Counted from the first letter of the stretch, positions 1 to 13,013 are shown. The stretch is 64,000 nucleotides of DNA from Solen grandis (GCA_021229015.1 CM037781.1:40539417-40603416); one strand, 5' to 3'. The notes: generated by a model from the letters alone, not told the origin. Made by a program: numbers and translations.

Positions 1-730
1 TCTGGTGGATCACAACCAAATTTGTTAAAATCATGGCCCTGGGGTCAAATTTGGCCCTGCCCCAGGGGTCACTTGATTTAACATAAGCTAATATAGGAAA
101 TACTTGAAAAAATCTTCTTCTCAGAAACCACAAGGCCTGGAGTTTAGATATTTGGTATGTAGCATGATCTTATGACTCTCTACCAAGATTGTTCAAATTA
201 TGACCCTGGGTCAAAATTGGCCCCACCCCCAGGGGTCACTTGATTAAACATAGGCTAATATAGGAAAAACTTGAAAAATCTTCTTCTCAGAAACCACAAG
301 GCCTAGGGTTTAGATATTTGGTGTGCAGCATTGTCTAGTAGATCACTACCAAGTTTGTTCAAATCATGCCCCTGGGGTCAAATTTGGCCCGGCCCCACTA
401 ATATAGAAATAACTTGAAAATTCTTCTTTTAGGAAACTAGAAAACACATGGCCTGGCATTTAGATATTTGGTGAAAATATTGGCCCCTCCCCAGGGATCA
501 CTTGATTTTACATAGACTTATTTTGGAAAAAAATCTAGAAAAATTTCTTCTCAAAAACCACAAGGTCTGGAGTTTAGATATTTGGTATGTAACATGGGCT
601 AATAGACCTCTACCCAGTTTGTTCAAATCATGACCCTGGGGTCAAAATTGGCTCTGCCCCAGGGGTCACTTGATTTTACATAGCCTAATGATATCAGGTG
701 AGCGATCCAGGGCCATCATGGCCCTCTTGT
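1..730 (+). mobile_element. Pearl-like (Helentron-associated) repeat, 3' part
   Basis: The stretch consists of four to five imperfect copies of a core unit of roughly 170-180 bp. Each carries a 'CCCTGGGGTCAAA' segment, a 'CCCCAGGGGTCACTTGAT' segment, 'CTTCTTCTCAGAAACCACAA' and 'TTTAGATATTTGGT'. The array ends in AGGTGAGCGAT followed by the hairpin AGGGCCATCATGGCCCT at 709-725 and a T-rich flank. Tandem core repeats followed by a terminal hairpin match the layout known for bivalve pearl / Helentron-associated elements. The family name is inferred from that layout and from memory. The 5' end lies outside the window. No coding capacity is seen. Confidence 0.6.
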
Positions 731-1042
731 TTTCTCCCCAATTTGATTTTTCATATCACGATTGATAGTGTATGGGGTGTTAATAGAAAAATATGAGAGT
801 GACTACACGGTGTTAATGGGACGTGCGCCCAGGGTGAAATGATCATATTGTTAACAGTTCCTGTGGCTTTAGGATATGTGATTTACTCCATGACGTGAAA
901 AGAGGCATTTTTCTGAACCACAAACTTGTTAAAATTGTTTATTGAAATTTCTTATGACTTTATGATTGTCATAAAGGTGAAGAGAGAAGGAGCTTTTGAA
1001 GATATTATAATTGACTGATAGTCAGAGCAGCTGTTATGGGGA

Positions 1043-1282
1043 AGTTAATTTTGCGTTAATATAGACCGTTTATATGGTGATTGAAAGGTTCAGATGCCAG
1101 AGAGAGTTCAAATTTTGACTTACGTTAATTTTACGTTAATATAGACCGTTTATATGGTGATTGAAAGGTTCAGATGCCAGAGAGAGTTCAAATTTTGACT
1201 TACGTTAGTTTTGCTTTAAAATAGACCATTTATATGGTGATTGAAAGGTTCAGATGCCAGAGAGAGTTCAAATTTTGACTTA
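1043..1282. repeat. 80-bp tandem repeat, three copies
   Basis: Three head-to-tail copies begin at 1043, 1123 and 1203, exactly 80 bp apart. Each contains TATAGACCGTTTATATGGTG (ATAGACCATTTATATGGTG in copy 3) and AGAGAGAGTTCAAATTTTGA-like text. Copies 1 and 2 are almost identical and copy 3 has a few substitutions, which points to a recent local duplication. No open frame of note runs through it. Confidence 0.9.
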
Positions 1283-3036
1283 ATAAAGATGTGCTTGCTG
1301 CAATTATTATGAAACAATATTGAAAAAAGGAGTTGAGCATGTATGACCAAACAGTTACTCATGAAACCACAAGCACCCAAGCTTGCGCATCCTATATGTT
1401 GCTTTTCAATGATTTACTTTATACATTCTTATACATTTGTATATAATCTCTTAGTTACTGAACAAATATTTATTCATGATATGTTAATTTATAATTCTGA
1501 ATGTCTTCAGAAAATTTTAAACTTTTGTACTTGTTTTTTAACACCATGGCAATAGATCCAAGTCAGACAACTCTGTCTGATTTATGTCTCTCTGTTCGAT
1601 TATACCAAATAGTTGCTCGGAATCTAAACAGTGTGCATGGCAAAGAAATTCCATTCTTCCTATTCAATTTGGAACTCAATTAATTGATATTCATCAAGTT
1701 TTATACTTGTTCATGAATAATAATGTGGGAAAAGGCTAACAATGATATGATGATTTTACGTGTATGTAAGTTTTTCCATATAACTATGATTGAATTTCAA
1801 GTGACAACTGACAAAGTTGGTTATAGTGTCCATGTGATACCACAGCTTCAAGAGTTGATGAATGAAATTTTCCACCGGGGATTCACATTATCATATTAAA
1901 CAAATTACAAATTGCAGAATGCTTGGAGAATTCCATTTCCTGAAGCAACGCTGGGTGTGAGAATGTTTTTTAACCAAGAGATTTTATTAAATTTCAAAAT
2001 ATTGTTGTTTGCTGACTACTTTTTTTCCTTGCTCAAGGCTTCGGTCTATTTTTGTACTGTTGATAGATTGGAGACACTTTATTTTGATAGAATTCTCTCT
2101 ATCATTCCATCGTCACCTCCGCAGAAGTTGCTTTCAGCAGGGAGTCAATCATGGTTGTATTCTTCAAACCATTGCTGACAAGGCTGTGAAGTGATCTCTC
2201 CCTTAATGTAGAGGGACAGCTAATTAGAAATTAATGGGATGAAAAATGGCTTTGTTTTTCAAAAAGAAAAAAGTGACATATTGTCAAAATTATTCTCATC
2301 AGTAGACTACACAGTGTGCTTGCAAGATGAAAAGATGAAGAGCAAATTTATACTTTTTGGTTAAAATCGCATTCTGGTCACTTGGATCTTTCATGTGAGA
2401 AAGGTTTTTAGTTGGCTTACAAAGAAGAAAAAATCCCCTACATGAATATTCAAGAGGTAAAACCTTCTCTAGACATGGAGGGTTAGAGAGTATGGCACCC
2501 TGTTTTCAGTGCCTTCATCATCAGTATGTTTATTGCTATCCATTTCTTCTGTATAAACAAAATGTTGGTGCAATCGCTTTTCACAATTAACAGAGAGGTG
2601 GGCTACATTGGAGTGGTTTGGAAAACTACACCAGCATTCCTTTGATGTACAAATTTACTTGCTTTATCAACATGCCAAACTTGTCAGAACTAATTTGTAG
2701 TAATATAACCTGGAAAATTTGCATGTCAGTAACAATTAGGAAACATTTTGAGCACCTGCTGTTTCAAAATATTCAATCCTCTTCAGGGATTAACCCTTCC
2801 CTCTCACTTGTTTTGACACATAATCGTGTTGGCGACAACCTTTATTTCATGCCCTCAATAACAATTCACCAATTTTGATCTTTTACCCTTGTTGCCTCCA
2901 CCCTCATAATTCAACACTTTAAACCCTGAACTATGGAGACTTCAAAGAGAAACAATTTAAACCCACATAACCTACCACATAACATAAAAGTGCTGGATTG
3001 TAACACACATACTCATGGTGTTGGCTGATATCATGT
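1283..3036. other. Non-coding stretch, nothing recognised
   Basis: This is AT-rich sequence with short open frames up to 88 codons on the + strand near 1912-2178. None shows a codon pattern, splice context or protein motif that I recognise. No repeat family was identified. Probably intron or intergenic DNA. Confidence 0.6.
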
Positions 3037-3234
3037 TTAAGGTAATCCATCCATCATTTAATAATGTTCATGGTCCCTCAAATGCTCATAAATACTTCAG
3101 TGCAGATGCAAGCATCCACTGACTTGGAGCTAAAGGCTCTTTTGCTCATAGTCTATAAAGGCTTAATAACATTTACTACAAAATCCACATGATCACTTGA
3201 TGGTCACAGTTTAATGATGGATGGCTAACCTTAA
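3037..3234 (-). mobile_element. MITE family C, copy 1 (TTAA-flanked)
   Basis: The element starts TTAA-GGTAATCCATCCATCATT and ends AATGATGGATGGCTAACC-TTAA, so about 20 bp of inverted repeat lies inside TTAA at both ends. The interior includes GATCACTTGATGGTCACAG and CATAGTCTATAAAGGCTTAA. The other two copies in this window (20171-20348 and 52004-52203) read in the opposite orientation. TTAA target sites are characteristic of piggyBac-type transposition, although the inner TIR bases (GGT) are not the commonest form. Length is 198 bp and there is no coding capacity. Confidence 0.8.
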
Positions 3235-3330
3235 GGGCACTGAATGTCTAGTTGACTTTGGATTGGAAGGTTGTGGGTTTGAATCTCTAAGATTTTCCCA
3301 CTTCCAAAATTTAGCACTGGTTCATCCATA
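3235..3330 (+). mobile_element. tRNA-derived SINE fragment (possible)
   Basis: Directly after the MITE there is TTGACTTTGGATTGGAAGG followed by TTGTGGGTTTGAATCTC. These look like the anticodon arm and T-arm (box B-like GGTTTGAATCTC) of a tRNA-type promoter. A clear box A is missing and may have been separated by the MITE insertion. Treated as a degenerate SINE head. Confidence 0.35.
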
Positions 3331-4230
3331 GGGAATACAAAGAGAGATTAGTTAAAAATTGTAAAAACTTATTAAAAGAAATAGGTTAACATATTTTATT
3401 TCCATGATTGTTCATCTTCTTAAAGTGTATGTAGTAAAAGTATTAGAGTTGTGCTTCATCAGCCCTGGCGTTTGTTAGTGGTCTGAAATATTTAAAAACA
3501 AATGAAGATTGTCAGTTACATGTAGTATTTCTATTAGGTTAATTATGAGTAAGTTAATTGCAAACGTGAGATTTGAAATGCTCGTGAACAGGATTTCCCT
3601 CAGCAAGTTTTCATGTTTTCTTCAGTTTATCCTGGTAGAGACACATCCTTCTTGTTGGTCCAATCAAGATCTGTGATTTAGTTTTATAGGGCAGTGTCCT
3701 CCATTGTGTTGTGTTAATGATACTGGGCTGTAGCCCCAAGTCTCAATAAATTACATGTTGCCGGTACACGGTTTATTGGAGGAGACATTTTAGTTCCCCC
3801 CCCCCCCCCCCTTGACTTTCATTTACATTATGACCAAAGGGCAAAATGGCTTTGCATTCATTACAATGGGAGAAACATCTGAGGGAATGTAACACACACA
3901 AAAAAAAACAAGTGTCAGAGTAATGAAGTCATTGCCGATGTACATGGAGAGAAAAAAGAGAACATTTTGTGATGTTGAGCAGTAATTACTTGAAACATTG
4001 ATCAACATTCATGGAATTATAATTTTTATCAGCCTTTGTCAGTTAGGTAAGAGGATTTTTTATTTCTAAAGTTAAATTACAGTGCAGCTCTGTTATTAAA
4101 TATCAGCTGTGTAACATCGTGCGTTATTAATTTTGTGGTTTTGTAAAGGGCAGATAATTCAGGCGGGGACACTGGACCTATGTTGGAGGATTGATTAAAT
4201 GGATAATCCTCCTTGGAGCTATTATAATTT
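3331..4230. other. Non-coding stretch with a C homopolymer
   Basis: AT-rich sequence without a supported gene. It holds a run of about 16 C at 3797-3812 and an A-rich run near 3899-3908. A minus-strand open frame of 61 codons at 3823-4008 has no recognisable features. Confidence 0.6.
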
Positions 4231-4471
4231 TAACCCTTTCCCTCATATAGACTCATTTTGACGCACTCAATAGGTACCACATAAAGCCTGATCTGCAGAA
4301 AACCACAGTTAAACCTTACCAAATTTAATTACAAAATCCTCATTTCTAGACCACTGAGGAGCAGCAAACAGCATAAAACCTGATCAGCCTGCGAGTTACT
4401 CGCAGGCTGATCTGGTTTTATGCTGTTCGCATAGGTCTTTTCGTGGTTTCCTCTATGAGGGAAAGGGTTAA
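4231..4471. mobile_element. MITE family A, copy 1 (full length)
   Basis: TTAACCCTTTCCCTCATA at the left is mirrored by TATGAGGGAAAGGGTTAA at the right, giving perfect terminal inverted repeats with TTAA at each outer edge. In the middle, GAACAGCATAAAACC... pairs with ...GGTTTTATGCTGTTC around TGCGAGTTACTCGCA, an internal hairpin with arms of about 30 bp. The length is about 241 bp. CCC-starting TIRs plus TTAA target sites fit a non-autonomous piggyBac-type element. No open frame of significance is present. Confidence 0.88.
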
Positions 4472-7070
4472 GGCTGTTTTGTGCACTTTTAACTTCTTTG
4501 TTCCATACTTCTTACTTGTATCTTTTCTATCACACTTGTTATTGTACGCAGAAAAAATTCAACAGTTTTCATTCATAAAGCCCTCTGTTACCCTGTATGA
4601 ATCTTTTTTTTTAATCTTTTCATGAAATTTGTAGTGGATGATATTTCATCCACGTGCCTCTCTTAAGAAACGATTTATTGTGAAAACTGATCTTTAAAAA
4701 TGTCAAGTGTACACACAGGGACAGCAGGTGGGTATCAACACAAAAAGTGGGTGGGGTAGTGTTGGAATTTGCTATCAGTGATCAGTATAGGGAGATGATC
4801 AAGACACCATGGTGTGCGCTGCCCAGCCAGAATAAGTTGGTCATGCTCAGAGCAGAATAGAGGGAACATTTTCAATGTTATCTTGGAGAAGTGAGCCTCC
4901 TTTTGATGATAACACTTTCTCTGGGTGGCATATGGTCCGAAACTGATTATGGGCTCACCCTGTGATCAGCCCACGCTAGACTGAGTTATCTACACCTGGT
5001 GTGGAGGCATGGATAATGCAGTTTGGAGTCCAGGTATATTTGTTTAGTGATTCGTTAGAGTGTGTTGGTAGAGCTTTTAGTCTGTTGCAGTTTTGTTCCA
5101 TTTACATGTTTGATAAAAAAACGTAGTTTGCTGAAAGGGGAAAGTTAGTTGTTAATGTTTGAAGGCAGTTTTACTTACCGGTTGTAGTTTTAAAAATAAA
5201 CTTGTGGCATTTATGGTCCATGAAGGACCTGTTACCTATATAGTCATAGGTATCTTTTAACATATTTTAAAGAGATGTTAGTTCACTTAATTAGTAGTTT
5301 GCTGAATTCACTGCTCTATTTTTATTGTAGAGGGATATGTTAGAAAACAAGTTTTTTTTGTCTGTCAATAAATACTGAACTTCTTAAATTTAGCTTGAAA
5401 ATGCTCTTATATTGTCCCACTCACTCAAGCAGACAATAAATATTTGTTTGATTGGCACTAAAAATAGGTCCCAAAGTCTTGTTCGTATTTATGAAAGGGG
5501 TAAAGGAGCATTCTTTGTTGGTCGGAAAACTTGATGAAAATTCATCAGCTATCAGAACTGAATAACTCTGTTGTTGTGAGAGGAGTTCTAAAAGCAATAA
5601 ATTGCAGGATGAGACCAGATATCAACGGGCTTTTGTCCGACTATTTATTTATCCGAGACTTTTGTCAATTTTCCCCTGTTTGGTTTGTTTGCTCTGCATA
5701 GCTTTGATATACACAGGTAGAGGGTGTGTGTAAGTTATTGGCCGTGGTTTGGATGAAGGGGAAAGGTTAACTTAAGAGATGTGCCCTGGAGTGGTGGATG
5801 AAAGTACAGAGTTTCTGGAGGAGGGAAGTGAGTTACTGGACAGTTTTCACAGGAAAATCTGCTCCTGGATCTAGATTATGTAAATATCTTTACTAATTAT
5901 TTTGAAGATTTCATGATTTTTGGCAATTGATGTGTTGAATGGGTTTGCATTATAAGGATTGTGGGATTTGGAAAAGGGTGGGGCATGTTTGTAATGATGT
6001 TGCCACAGTGTTAGGAGCAGTTGCTGTGATCTTTAAGTTTTTTTGCATAGTTTTTTTGTAAATCTAAATAACTTTGCACTCTCTTTCCACCAAGATAAAT
6101 GTGTCTCTTTATACCTTTGAAAAGCTGCAACTGTCAGAAACTAGTTCTGAACAATCATAGTTTGACTTTCTAACCCTTTGGGCATGCTTAGCAGTGAACA
6201 ATATCAAATTTGATCAGGCTTGAAGTAGTTAATTTCCTGATGATTTTGGAAAAGAGGTATTGGTGATTTTGGAAAAAGGATATTGAAGAATGTGAATCAA
6301 CATTGAAACTGTCTGCATAGTCTGTTATGCTTTGCAGGCTTACTGAGAGAAATTGGAAATGAACTAAGTTGAGAAATTAGTTTCTCAGTTAAATTGCTAA
6401 ATATAATTAATCTAGAGGGATTTTGTGACGACTTCAGGTGATTTTGTTTTGTTAGCACTTAAAACATCGGCAACGTTCACGTTTCTAGATATTGAACATA
6501 CGAATTAGTTCAGTCTAATTGTCTAAATTAGAAATTAGTAATCTGGCATCTGTATGTGTTGTCAAGGAATAGTGCCGAGTTGGCAAAATTAATGAAGGCA
6601 GAGTATTTTTTTATAATGTATCACACAGGATGTAATGTTTATCTTCGTGAGATTCCTGGCTCCTAAAGTTTGTATTGTTTAAATTAAGATGTACTGTGAG
6701 GTATATACATTCACAAAGTCGAGACTGGTGTGCTCTTTCTCGCTCACGCATTTCTGCTGTTTGGCTGTTTATGTGTATGTGTACTTTTTGTATATATGTT
6801 TATATGATTACGGTTGAAATTTGTATGCATATGTATGCACTGAAATGCTTATGGTAGATAAAAAAGAATGCCCCAAGCAAACAAAGAGATGCAGAAAATG
6901 ATATGAAAATTAAATTTTCATCCGTTCATGCATGAGCAATGAGTCAAGTTAATTGGTAAAGATTATATTGAAAAGAAAAACAAAGTTGTTTCAAATTTTG
7001 TACCTCCTTAACTGCTGTTAGCAATTCTGATGTTGTTGTTTTTCATGTAATTGTGCTGATGCTGCTATTT
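4472..7070. other. Non-coding stretch, nothing recognised
   Basis: Low-GC sequence without a supported exon, RNA gene or repeat family. A small local repetition of 'TGATTTTGGAAAA' occurs around 6240-6280. Confidence 0.6.
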
Positions 7071-7075
7071 TGGTA

Positions 7076-7087
7076 ATGAATGAATGA

Positions 7088-7120
<33 letters not shown>

Positions 7121-7135
7121 TGATGATGATATTTT
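7076..7135. repeat. (GAT)n microsatellite
   Basis: AATGAATGAATGAATGATG leads into about ten GAT units, a one-base slip, then three more. This is a simple trinucleotide microsatellite and is likely polymorphic. Confidence 0.95.
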
Positions 7136-7139
7136 TATT

Positions 7140-9815
7140 ATTATGATCTTGATGCTATTATTTCGATGATGATTTATAAGTTATGAATTTATTCTTCTGT
7201 TATAAATTATGATCAGTCCATTTGAAAATCAATCAATTCTATTCTAAGTGAGTGATCAGTAGTTCAAAACAGACACTTGATGAATATATCTGATTTGTTT
7301 AAACACCCCTTTCATGTGATCTCTATTCCTTTAAGTCAATATTTACTGACTGTGACCTTTACTTTAGCTGGATGTTTATTTGCCCTCTTGGAACCTGAAG
7401 AACAAACTGGAAGTTGTATTCTAGGGCTAAACAGACCCTGAAGAAGTGTCTTGGAATCCTCTGTCTTGTTTCAGGTTTTCTCATTACATTAGCTAATGAG
7501 TTAGAGTCAGCTGTGATGCTGTGATACTACAGCTGCATAGTAAGACCAACTTAAATTTGTCGCAGCAAGATAAGACCAGTAGCTGAATTCATATTGACAA
7601 TTACAGGATATGGTTCAGACCAGCAGGATTCCTGCTGCAGTTTTTGATAGGTAAAGATCAATTATTCTATTAATGTTACACCTTAAGAGCAACAATTGGT
7701 GTTCTGTCACAAGTGTTAAGTCGATTGAAAAACCAAGATCGGCATATCAAGAGCTGACTGCAAAACTGTTCTCTCTATTTCTAGATACACAAGTTTCACA
7801 ATCAGACTTAGGCCAGAGTTTTTTTATTTTTAGATTTACAGACCAGCTGACTCAAAGTTTTCCCAGAGAGAGATGGCTTGTTCTTCTGTATCGTTACACA
7901 TAATTTGATCAATTTTTGTGGTTTAAATCCACAAGTGTTTTATGAAAAACAAATTTTTAAATTGTTTATTGCTTGTAAAAAGAAATTTAAATGATCTTGA
8001 TTTATTAACGACACCTCTGTCTTACACATCTAAGTCACAATATGTTTTAGTTTTAACTGATAATCATCAAGTTAACAATGTTGATATCCTGTCACATTGA
8101 AACGATTTGAATCACAGCATGGATAACCCCAATAAAATTTGGTGGCTGGGTCTTGTGATTAATGATGGAAATTCTACCAGATGTGTAAAAAAATTTGTGA
8201 CGGCAACTTCTGGACAAACAGTTGGGCACATTGTTCAGAGAAACATGGGAAATGACTCGGAAATTAATGTAATGTAAACATAATTATTAAAAGGATACTT
8301 TTTGGTCTTAATTTTTTTTTTTCCTCCTCCTACCCTCAACTTTTAGAAAAAAAATCCGTAAATCTATTATTAAAAAAAAAAATGGCCTTAGTTATATTCA
8401 GACCAGTGTTGTAAGACCAGTGGTTAAAATTATGGCGGCTCACATTTATAGTAATGTTCAAAGCCACTGTGCAGAATCTGCTACATGTAATCAAATATGG
8501 CCATGATAATCAGAAAATGATTGCTAGCCATTACAATAGAAGACTGGAGCAATCATCAAAATTATAGCTCAGGAAAGCTAGACCAATGTAATGAAAAATC
8601 ATCTAATGCAGGATAATCATTCATAGCCACTGTGCTGAATCTGCTACATGTAATTCTAGACCAGAGTGACCACTGCAGCAAGTGATTCACCCTGGGGCAA
8701 GCTGTACTTGGTAATTCAGACCAAAGGCTGAATAGATAAAGATATGGGCAGACAGAGATCTAGCATTCATATTTACATAATGTCACTTGTAACCTTAGGT
8801 CTAGGGGAGAATGTATTACCAGCCAAATGCAAGCATTTAATGAAATCTGCATCAGAAACCTTGCCCAAAGAGATTTGTATCTTTCTTTTTGTAATATTCA
8901 TGGATTTTGCAATGTGGAGTTAAAATATATTCCACTGTCTGTAAAAGATTGGTTTTACAAGACTTAGTGTTGGGGAAGGTTTTTACGCCAATGTTTTATT
9001 GTTTTTCATTTGTTTTATATAACAGGTGAAAGTCTTAAATGATGAAAGTCTGCTTGCCTGTCTGGTTTTGTTATTTCTTCAAAATGTTAAATGTGTATGT
9101 CATGAATATACAAGTGGCATGATACCATACAAAGTCAGTACATTATACTGACACTGAGCCAGCCAGTCTTTAATCCTCTATTAAATATGGGGTGGAGGGA
9201 CCATGGATTTGAGCAAAGAAGTTTGGTTTGTGGTTCTATTGCTGTACATTGTTCCAAAAGGGGCTTTCTCCATTTGTAATGAGCTGCATTACGTTGCCGT
9301 GACAATTAATGTCAAAACAACAACTTGTGTGAAAAAGTTGTGGGCCCAGCAACATCAACCAAGAATTGAACCATCCACCAGTTGGTCCCAGAGGTAAATG
9401 CATAAACCACCGAAAGCAGGTATAGATCATTGTGAAAAAACATCGGATGTACAGTTCATAAATAATTGATATGAATTACTCCAGGCAACTTTGATAGTTG
9501 ACATTATTCAAAGTTCAACAAACTCATGAATGAATTATCATATCATTTTTACCTCATGAAATTTTAAGGAATTTAAGGGAAAACTTATGGTACATACCCG
9601 TGTAAAACCAGATCAGCCTGTCAGTTTCTTACTTAGAAGGTATTACTGTTAGACCTGTTGGAACTGAGAATATCATGCAATCTTATTAGGCTTTCTGATG
9701 GTATAATGGGTAAAAAATAAATGAAAAAGGAAAAGAAGAAAAAAAAAAACACCTAAAAACAGTATACAGCCAAATAAAAATGTGTTTTTGTCAAACTTTC
9801 CAACCCAGTAGATGT
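7140..9815. other. Non-coding stretch with a short duplicated segment
   Basis: No exon is supported. The segment AGCCACTGTGCNGAATCTGC followed by TACATGTAAT occurs at about 8461 and again at about 8626, with nearby repeated 'AGACCA' text, suggesting a diverged duplication of about 165 bp. Around 9330-9440 a minus-strand tRNA-like T-arm (GGTTCAATTCTT) is visible but too degenerate to call. At 9605-9635 a short piece resembles the central hairpin of MITE family A (AAACCAGATCAGCCTG). Confidence 0.5.
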
Positions 9816-10012
9816 TTAACCCTTTCCCTCATAGAGGACACCATGAAAAGACCTATGCGAACAGGTTTTATGCTGTTCGCTGCTCCTCAGTGGTCTGGAA
9901 ATGAGGATTTTGTAAATAAATTTGGTAAGGTTCAACTGGTTTTCTGCAGATCAGGCTTTATGTGATACCTTTTGAGGGCGTCAAAATGAGTATATATGAA
10001 GGAAAGGGTTAA
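9816..10012. mobile_element. MITE family A, copy 2 (internally deleted)
   Basis: TTAACCCTTTCCCTCATA at the left and GAAGGAAAGGGTTAA at the right define a 197-bp copy. It is in the inverse orientation to the copy at 4231. One arm of the central hairpin is missing: GCGAACAGGTTTTATGCTGT runs directly from one arm into the other, as expected after deletion across a palindrome. Confidence 0.85.
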
Positions 10013-10322
10013 TAGAAGGAGAAATTATTGGAGTCATTAATTTGGGGAGGGTCTGTACAAGGGTAAATGGGCCATGGAGGGGGGTATAGAGGAACAGGGC
10101 GTGCTTGTGCTTGTTTGACTGCCTGGATAGAGTACCGATAGTAAAAGTTCTTATGGCAGTAAGTCTGTTATCTTGAGTGACAAATGTCAAGAGAGGTATG
10201 ACATTATCTCTGGGTATACGTCCAAAACTTCTGTATTCACATTGAAGGAGAAACTTAGCATTAAAACTAGCGTTATTGCCCAAAGTTGATTGAACGTCGG
10301 TTGTTCCAACTTTACGAGACAT
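9981..10322 (-). other. Unrecognised 113-codon open frame, doubtful
   Basis: A minus-strand open frame starts with ATG and contains residues such as FLLQCEYRSFGRIPRDN. I do not recognise it. Its C-terminal end is encoded by the right end of the adjacent family A MITE, so an intact ancestral gene is unlikely. The DNA between 10013 and 10700 is nonetheless less repetitive and more GC-balanced than its surroundings, so it could be a conserved non-coding element or a broken exon. Confidence 0.15.
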
Positions 10323-12748
10323 TTAAAATTAGAATGTCAGAGTTAGTATCGGATATGAAATCATGCAGAGCCGTTATTGGCGACAATATCTTTACCTTAT
10401 TATATAAATATCAGTACAGAGTCTATATTCTGACGTTTTCGAAACAAAATGGAATCAGCTCCGAAACCTGACCGACATTAGAACAGGAATAAACTAGTTA
10501 TTTAGTTGCCGTGGAAACGCTTGATTTATTCCTCTTTAACGTGAATTAATGAATGAAAATGATCTCCTGCGCTCTGTTTTGCATATTACAATTTGCAATT
10601 TAGAACTGAACATGTCCATATCTTAATTTATTGTGAATAAACCGGTCTTTCATATCTATTAAACCATTTCTATATCATTAGAGAGCTAGTTAGATGAAAG
10701 GGCAGTAGATTTGAATTAGGTTTCGATTGTTTTGTGTAGGACTTTAAGCATCCATTAGGCCCAATGGTTTTAGACCATATCTCTGGATGTTCTTTGTTTA
10801 TGGAAATTATATAAATATGTTTTTATATGATGTGAAAAGAGAGAATATCTTTTATCAGGAATAGGAAATCCGTATCCGGGCTAAGGTTTCTTACTTGTCA
10901 TGTTCATACTGTTTTAGCTTCATTTTAAATATTTTTTATCGGTGACACTTTATTTTTTAAACCACAAGAGAGAGAGAGCTTCTGTAAGAATTTAACAAGT
11001 TTTTTCATGGTTACATTGTGATTATTGTCTGGTTAGAAGGGATCAGTCACATCAGTTTCTTGAAATTTAAATACATGTACCATATTTCAGTCCACGTTTA
11101 AGACAATGCCCTGTTTGTTTGTTTTGTTTGCTGCTTTTTTTCTTGAGAGGATGCAAAATGAAGGTCTCTAATGAGGCACTGACCACTAAACCTTGTTGCA
11201 TCCTGGTAGATGATCAAGGAGATGGAGTGACAGACTGTTGACCTTTGTTGGCTGACCTATTGATAGTCTTCATTGTGACTGTGCCAAGCTCCATCTGTCT
11301 CCATCAAATGGACTGAATGTGTTTCCATTTGTTGCTGTCATGTCAGGGGCTATTGTGTTTCACCCGACTTTTCACCAAGACATGATTTGGACGTAATGGG
11401 ACGGCCCGGTTGCTATCCAGTTTCCTGGCACTGGACATTCGGACGTGGTACTTGATGTTTGGCCATGTTCTCCGCTTTGTGGAGAAAGGAGGCTTGTCAA
11501 GACTGAATGATTAAGTCAAGATATGCATTTGTCTGCATGTATGTAACAAGTTGTGTCGCCTCTGGCAGATTGTCTGAAGCTGATGGGAAGACTAGGTATC
11601 AAATGGCCGTGTGAAAGACGCATGGTCTTGAATGTAACCAGTGATGTTAAATAGCGTGTCAAATGAAAGGCTTGGGGATTTGTGTTTGGATGCTACAGGT
11701 GTTTTTACCCTCTCCCCACCTTTTGATGTGTGAGTCACCTCCCTGAATTAAACATGATGTAGTCACAGAGAGCACTTTGTCCGAGGTAGACTTGAGAGAA
11801 AGTTGTATCTTTGTTCAGTGTAATCTTTAGGTAGGCTGTATATCATTGAAGTCGCAACAATTTGTGTGCATTGGAGAAAATTCTGTGGTAATTTGTGTGT
11901 ATTTAAAATGGATACTTTTCGTTGCTATGGCTGGAGTCAGAATGTTTTTTGAACGTTTTTTTTCTCCTTTAAATGTTTCTGTTTCACTTTTCTGTATCAT
12001 TACCTCTGCATAATAATGCACTGTTTTGCATGCAACTGAATGTGTTTTTACAATATAATAGGATCTTTCTTTTGTTGATGTGCTTTTTTTTTTGCACACA
12101 CTCAAATTTTGTAGCTCTATAAACGAAAGAAAGTGTTAAAAGGTGTATGTGAATCGGGCACTGTGGCTGTTGCTAAAAAAAAAATGTCTTTTTTTAGTTG
12201 ACAACAACGTCAGTGTAGGGGAAAGAAAGATGGATAAACCTGATATACATCCGAGACTGTCTGACATTTAAGGTGATTGTAATGGTGCAGGGGATGGGAA
12301 ATTCAAACTGTGAATCATTTATTGTCAGTGGGGGTAATCAGAAATAGTTTACTCCTAAGTGAAAATTGGTGTTCATCGCCTGCATTTAAACTAGAGATCG
12401 GTATTAGAAGATGGGTATCAATATGTGAATAGGAAAGGTTGATAATGGGTCTTGCATTGATTAGCAGGCTAGGAAAATGATCAAAGTGAAAATTTATTTG
12501 TGTGGATGTACAAGGAAGTGTGTGTCTAGTGTGAAGGAGATGACTGACGCCTGTTTAGTACTTGGACTGAGATGTAAGGCTTATTTTATGACATTTTAAC
12601 AGTGGATTACTCTGTATGGTGCAGCTCCATTATAAAGTTATATAACTTGTTTGACTGTGATTTATTGTGATATTGGACTGTATTTTATTAAGTATTGTAA
12701 TGGAATTTGTACGAATGGATCTGCACTTTATTTAGATAAATTAGATTG
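10013..12748. other. Non-coding stretch, some higher-complexity patches
   Basis: No exon could be established. The patches 10100-10700 and 11150-11650 look less repetitive than the rest. A short (GA)n run lies near 10969-10977. No RNA gene was recognised. Confidence 0.45.
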
Positions 12749-12758
12749 AAATGACCTT

Positions 12759-13013
12759 TGGATGCCTGGATAACATAGTGGTAACGCGCCTCACTTCTCA
12801 CCAATGCGTCCCGGGTTTGATTCCTGGTCACGTATGTGAGCGGGCACAGTGGTCGCCTGTCCAAACACGTTGGTTTTCTCTGGGTTCTCCGATTTCCTTT
12901 CACAATAATGACCACAAATGCTGCCACCAGAACCATCGCATCGAGAGTGATTAATATAAGTTGTGAGTACTTGTTTCATAATCAATGAAAACAAAAAATA
13001 AAGTTTAAATTTT
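12759..13013 (+). mobile_element. tRNA-derived SINE with target-site duplication
   Basis: The head has a box A-like GGATAACATAGTGGTAACGC and a box B-like GGGTTTGATTCCTGG at tRNA spacing, as in an RNA polymerase III promoter. The body contains GTTGGTTTTCTCTGGGTTCT and CCGATTTCCTTTCACAA, text that I associate with the core of widespread metazoan SINEs. The tail is A-rich (AACAAAAAATAAAG). AAATGACCTT occurs immediately before the element (12749-12758) and again at 13014-13023, a 10-bp target-site duplication. A further copy at 13031-13040 suggests slippage of the tail. Overlapping open frames on both strands are not genes. Confidence 0.85.

Noticed and set aside
9203..9430. 64-codon frames on both strands, possible minus-strand tRNA-like element
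   Set aside because: Box B is degenerate (GGTTCAATTCTT), box A is not clear, and no target-site duplication was found.
12688..12994. Overlapping 67-82-codon frames on both strands
   Set aside because: They lie inside the tRNA-derived SINE and are explained by it.
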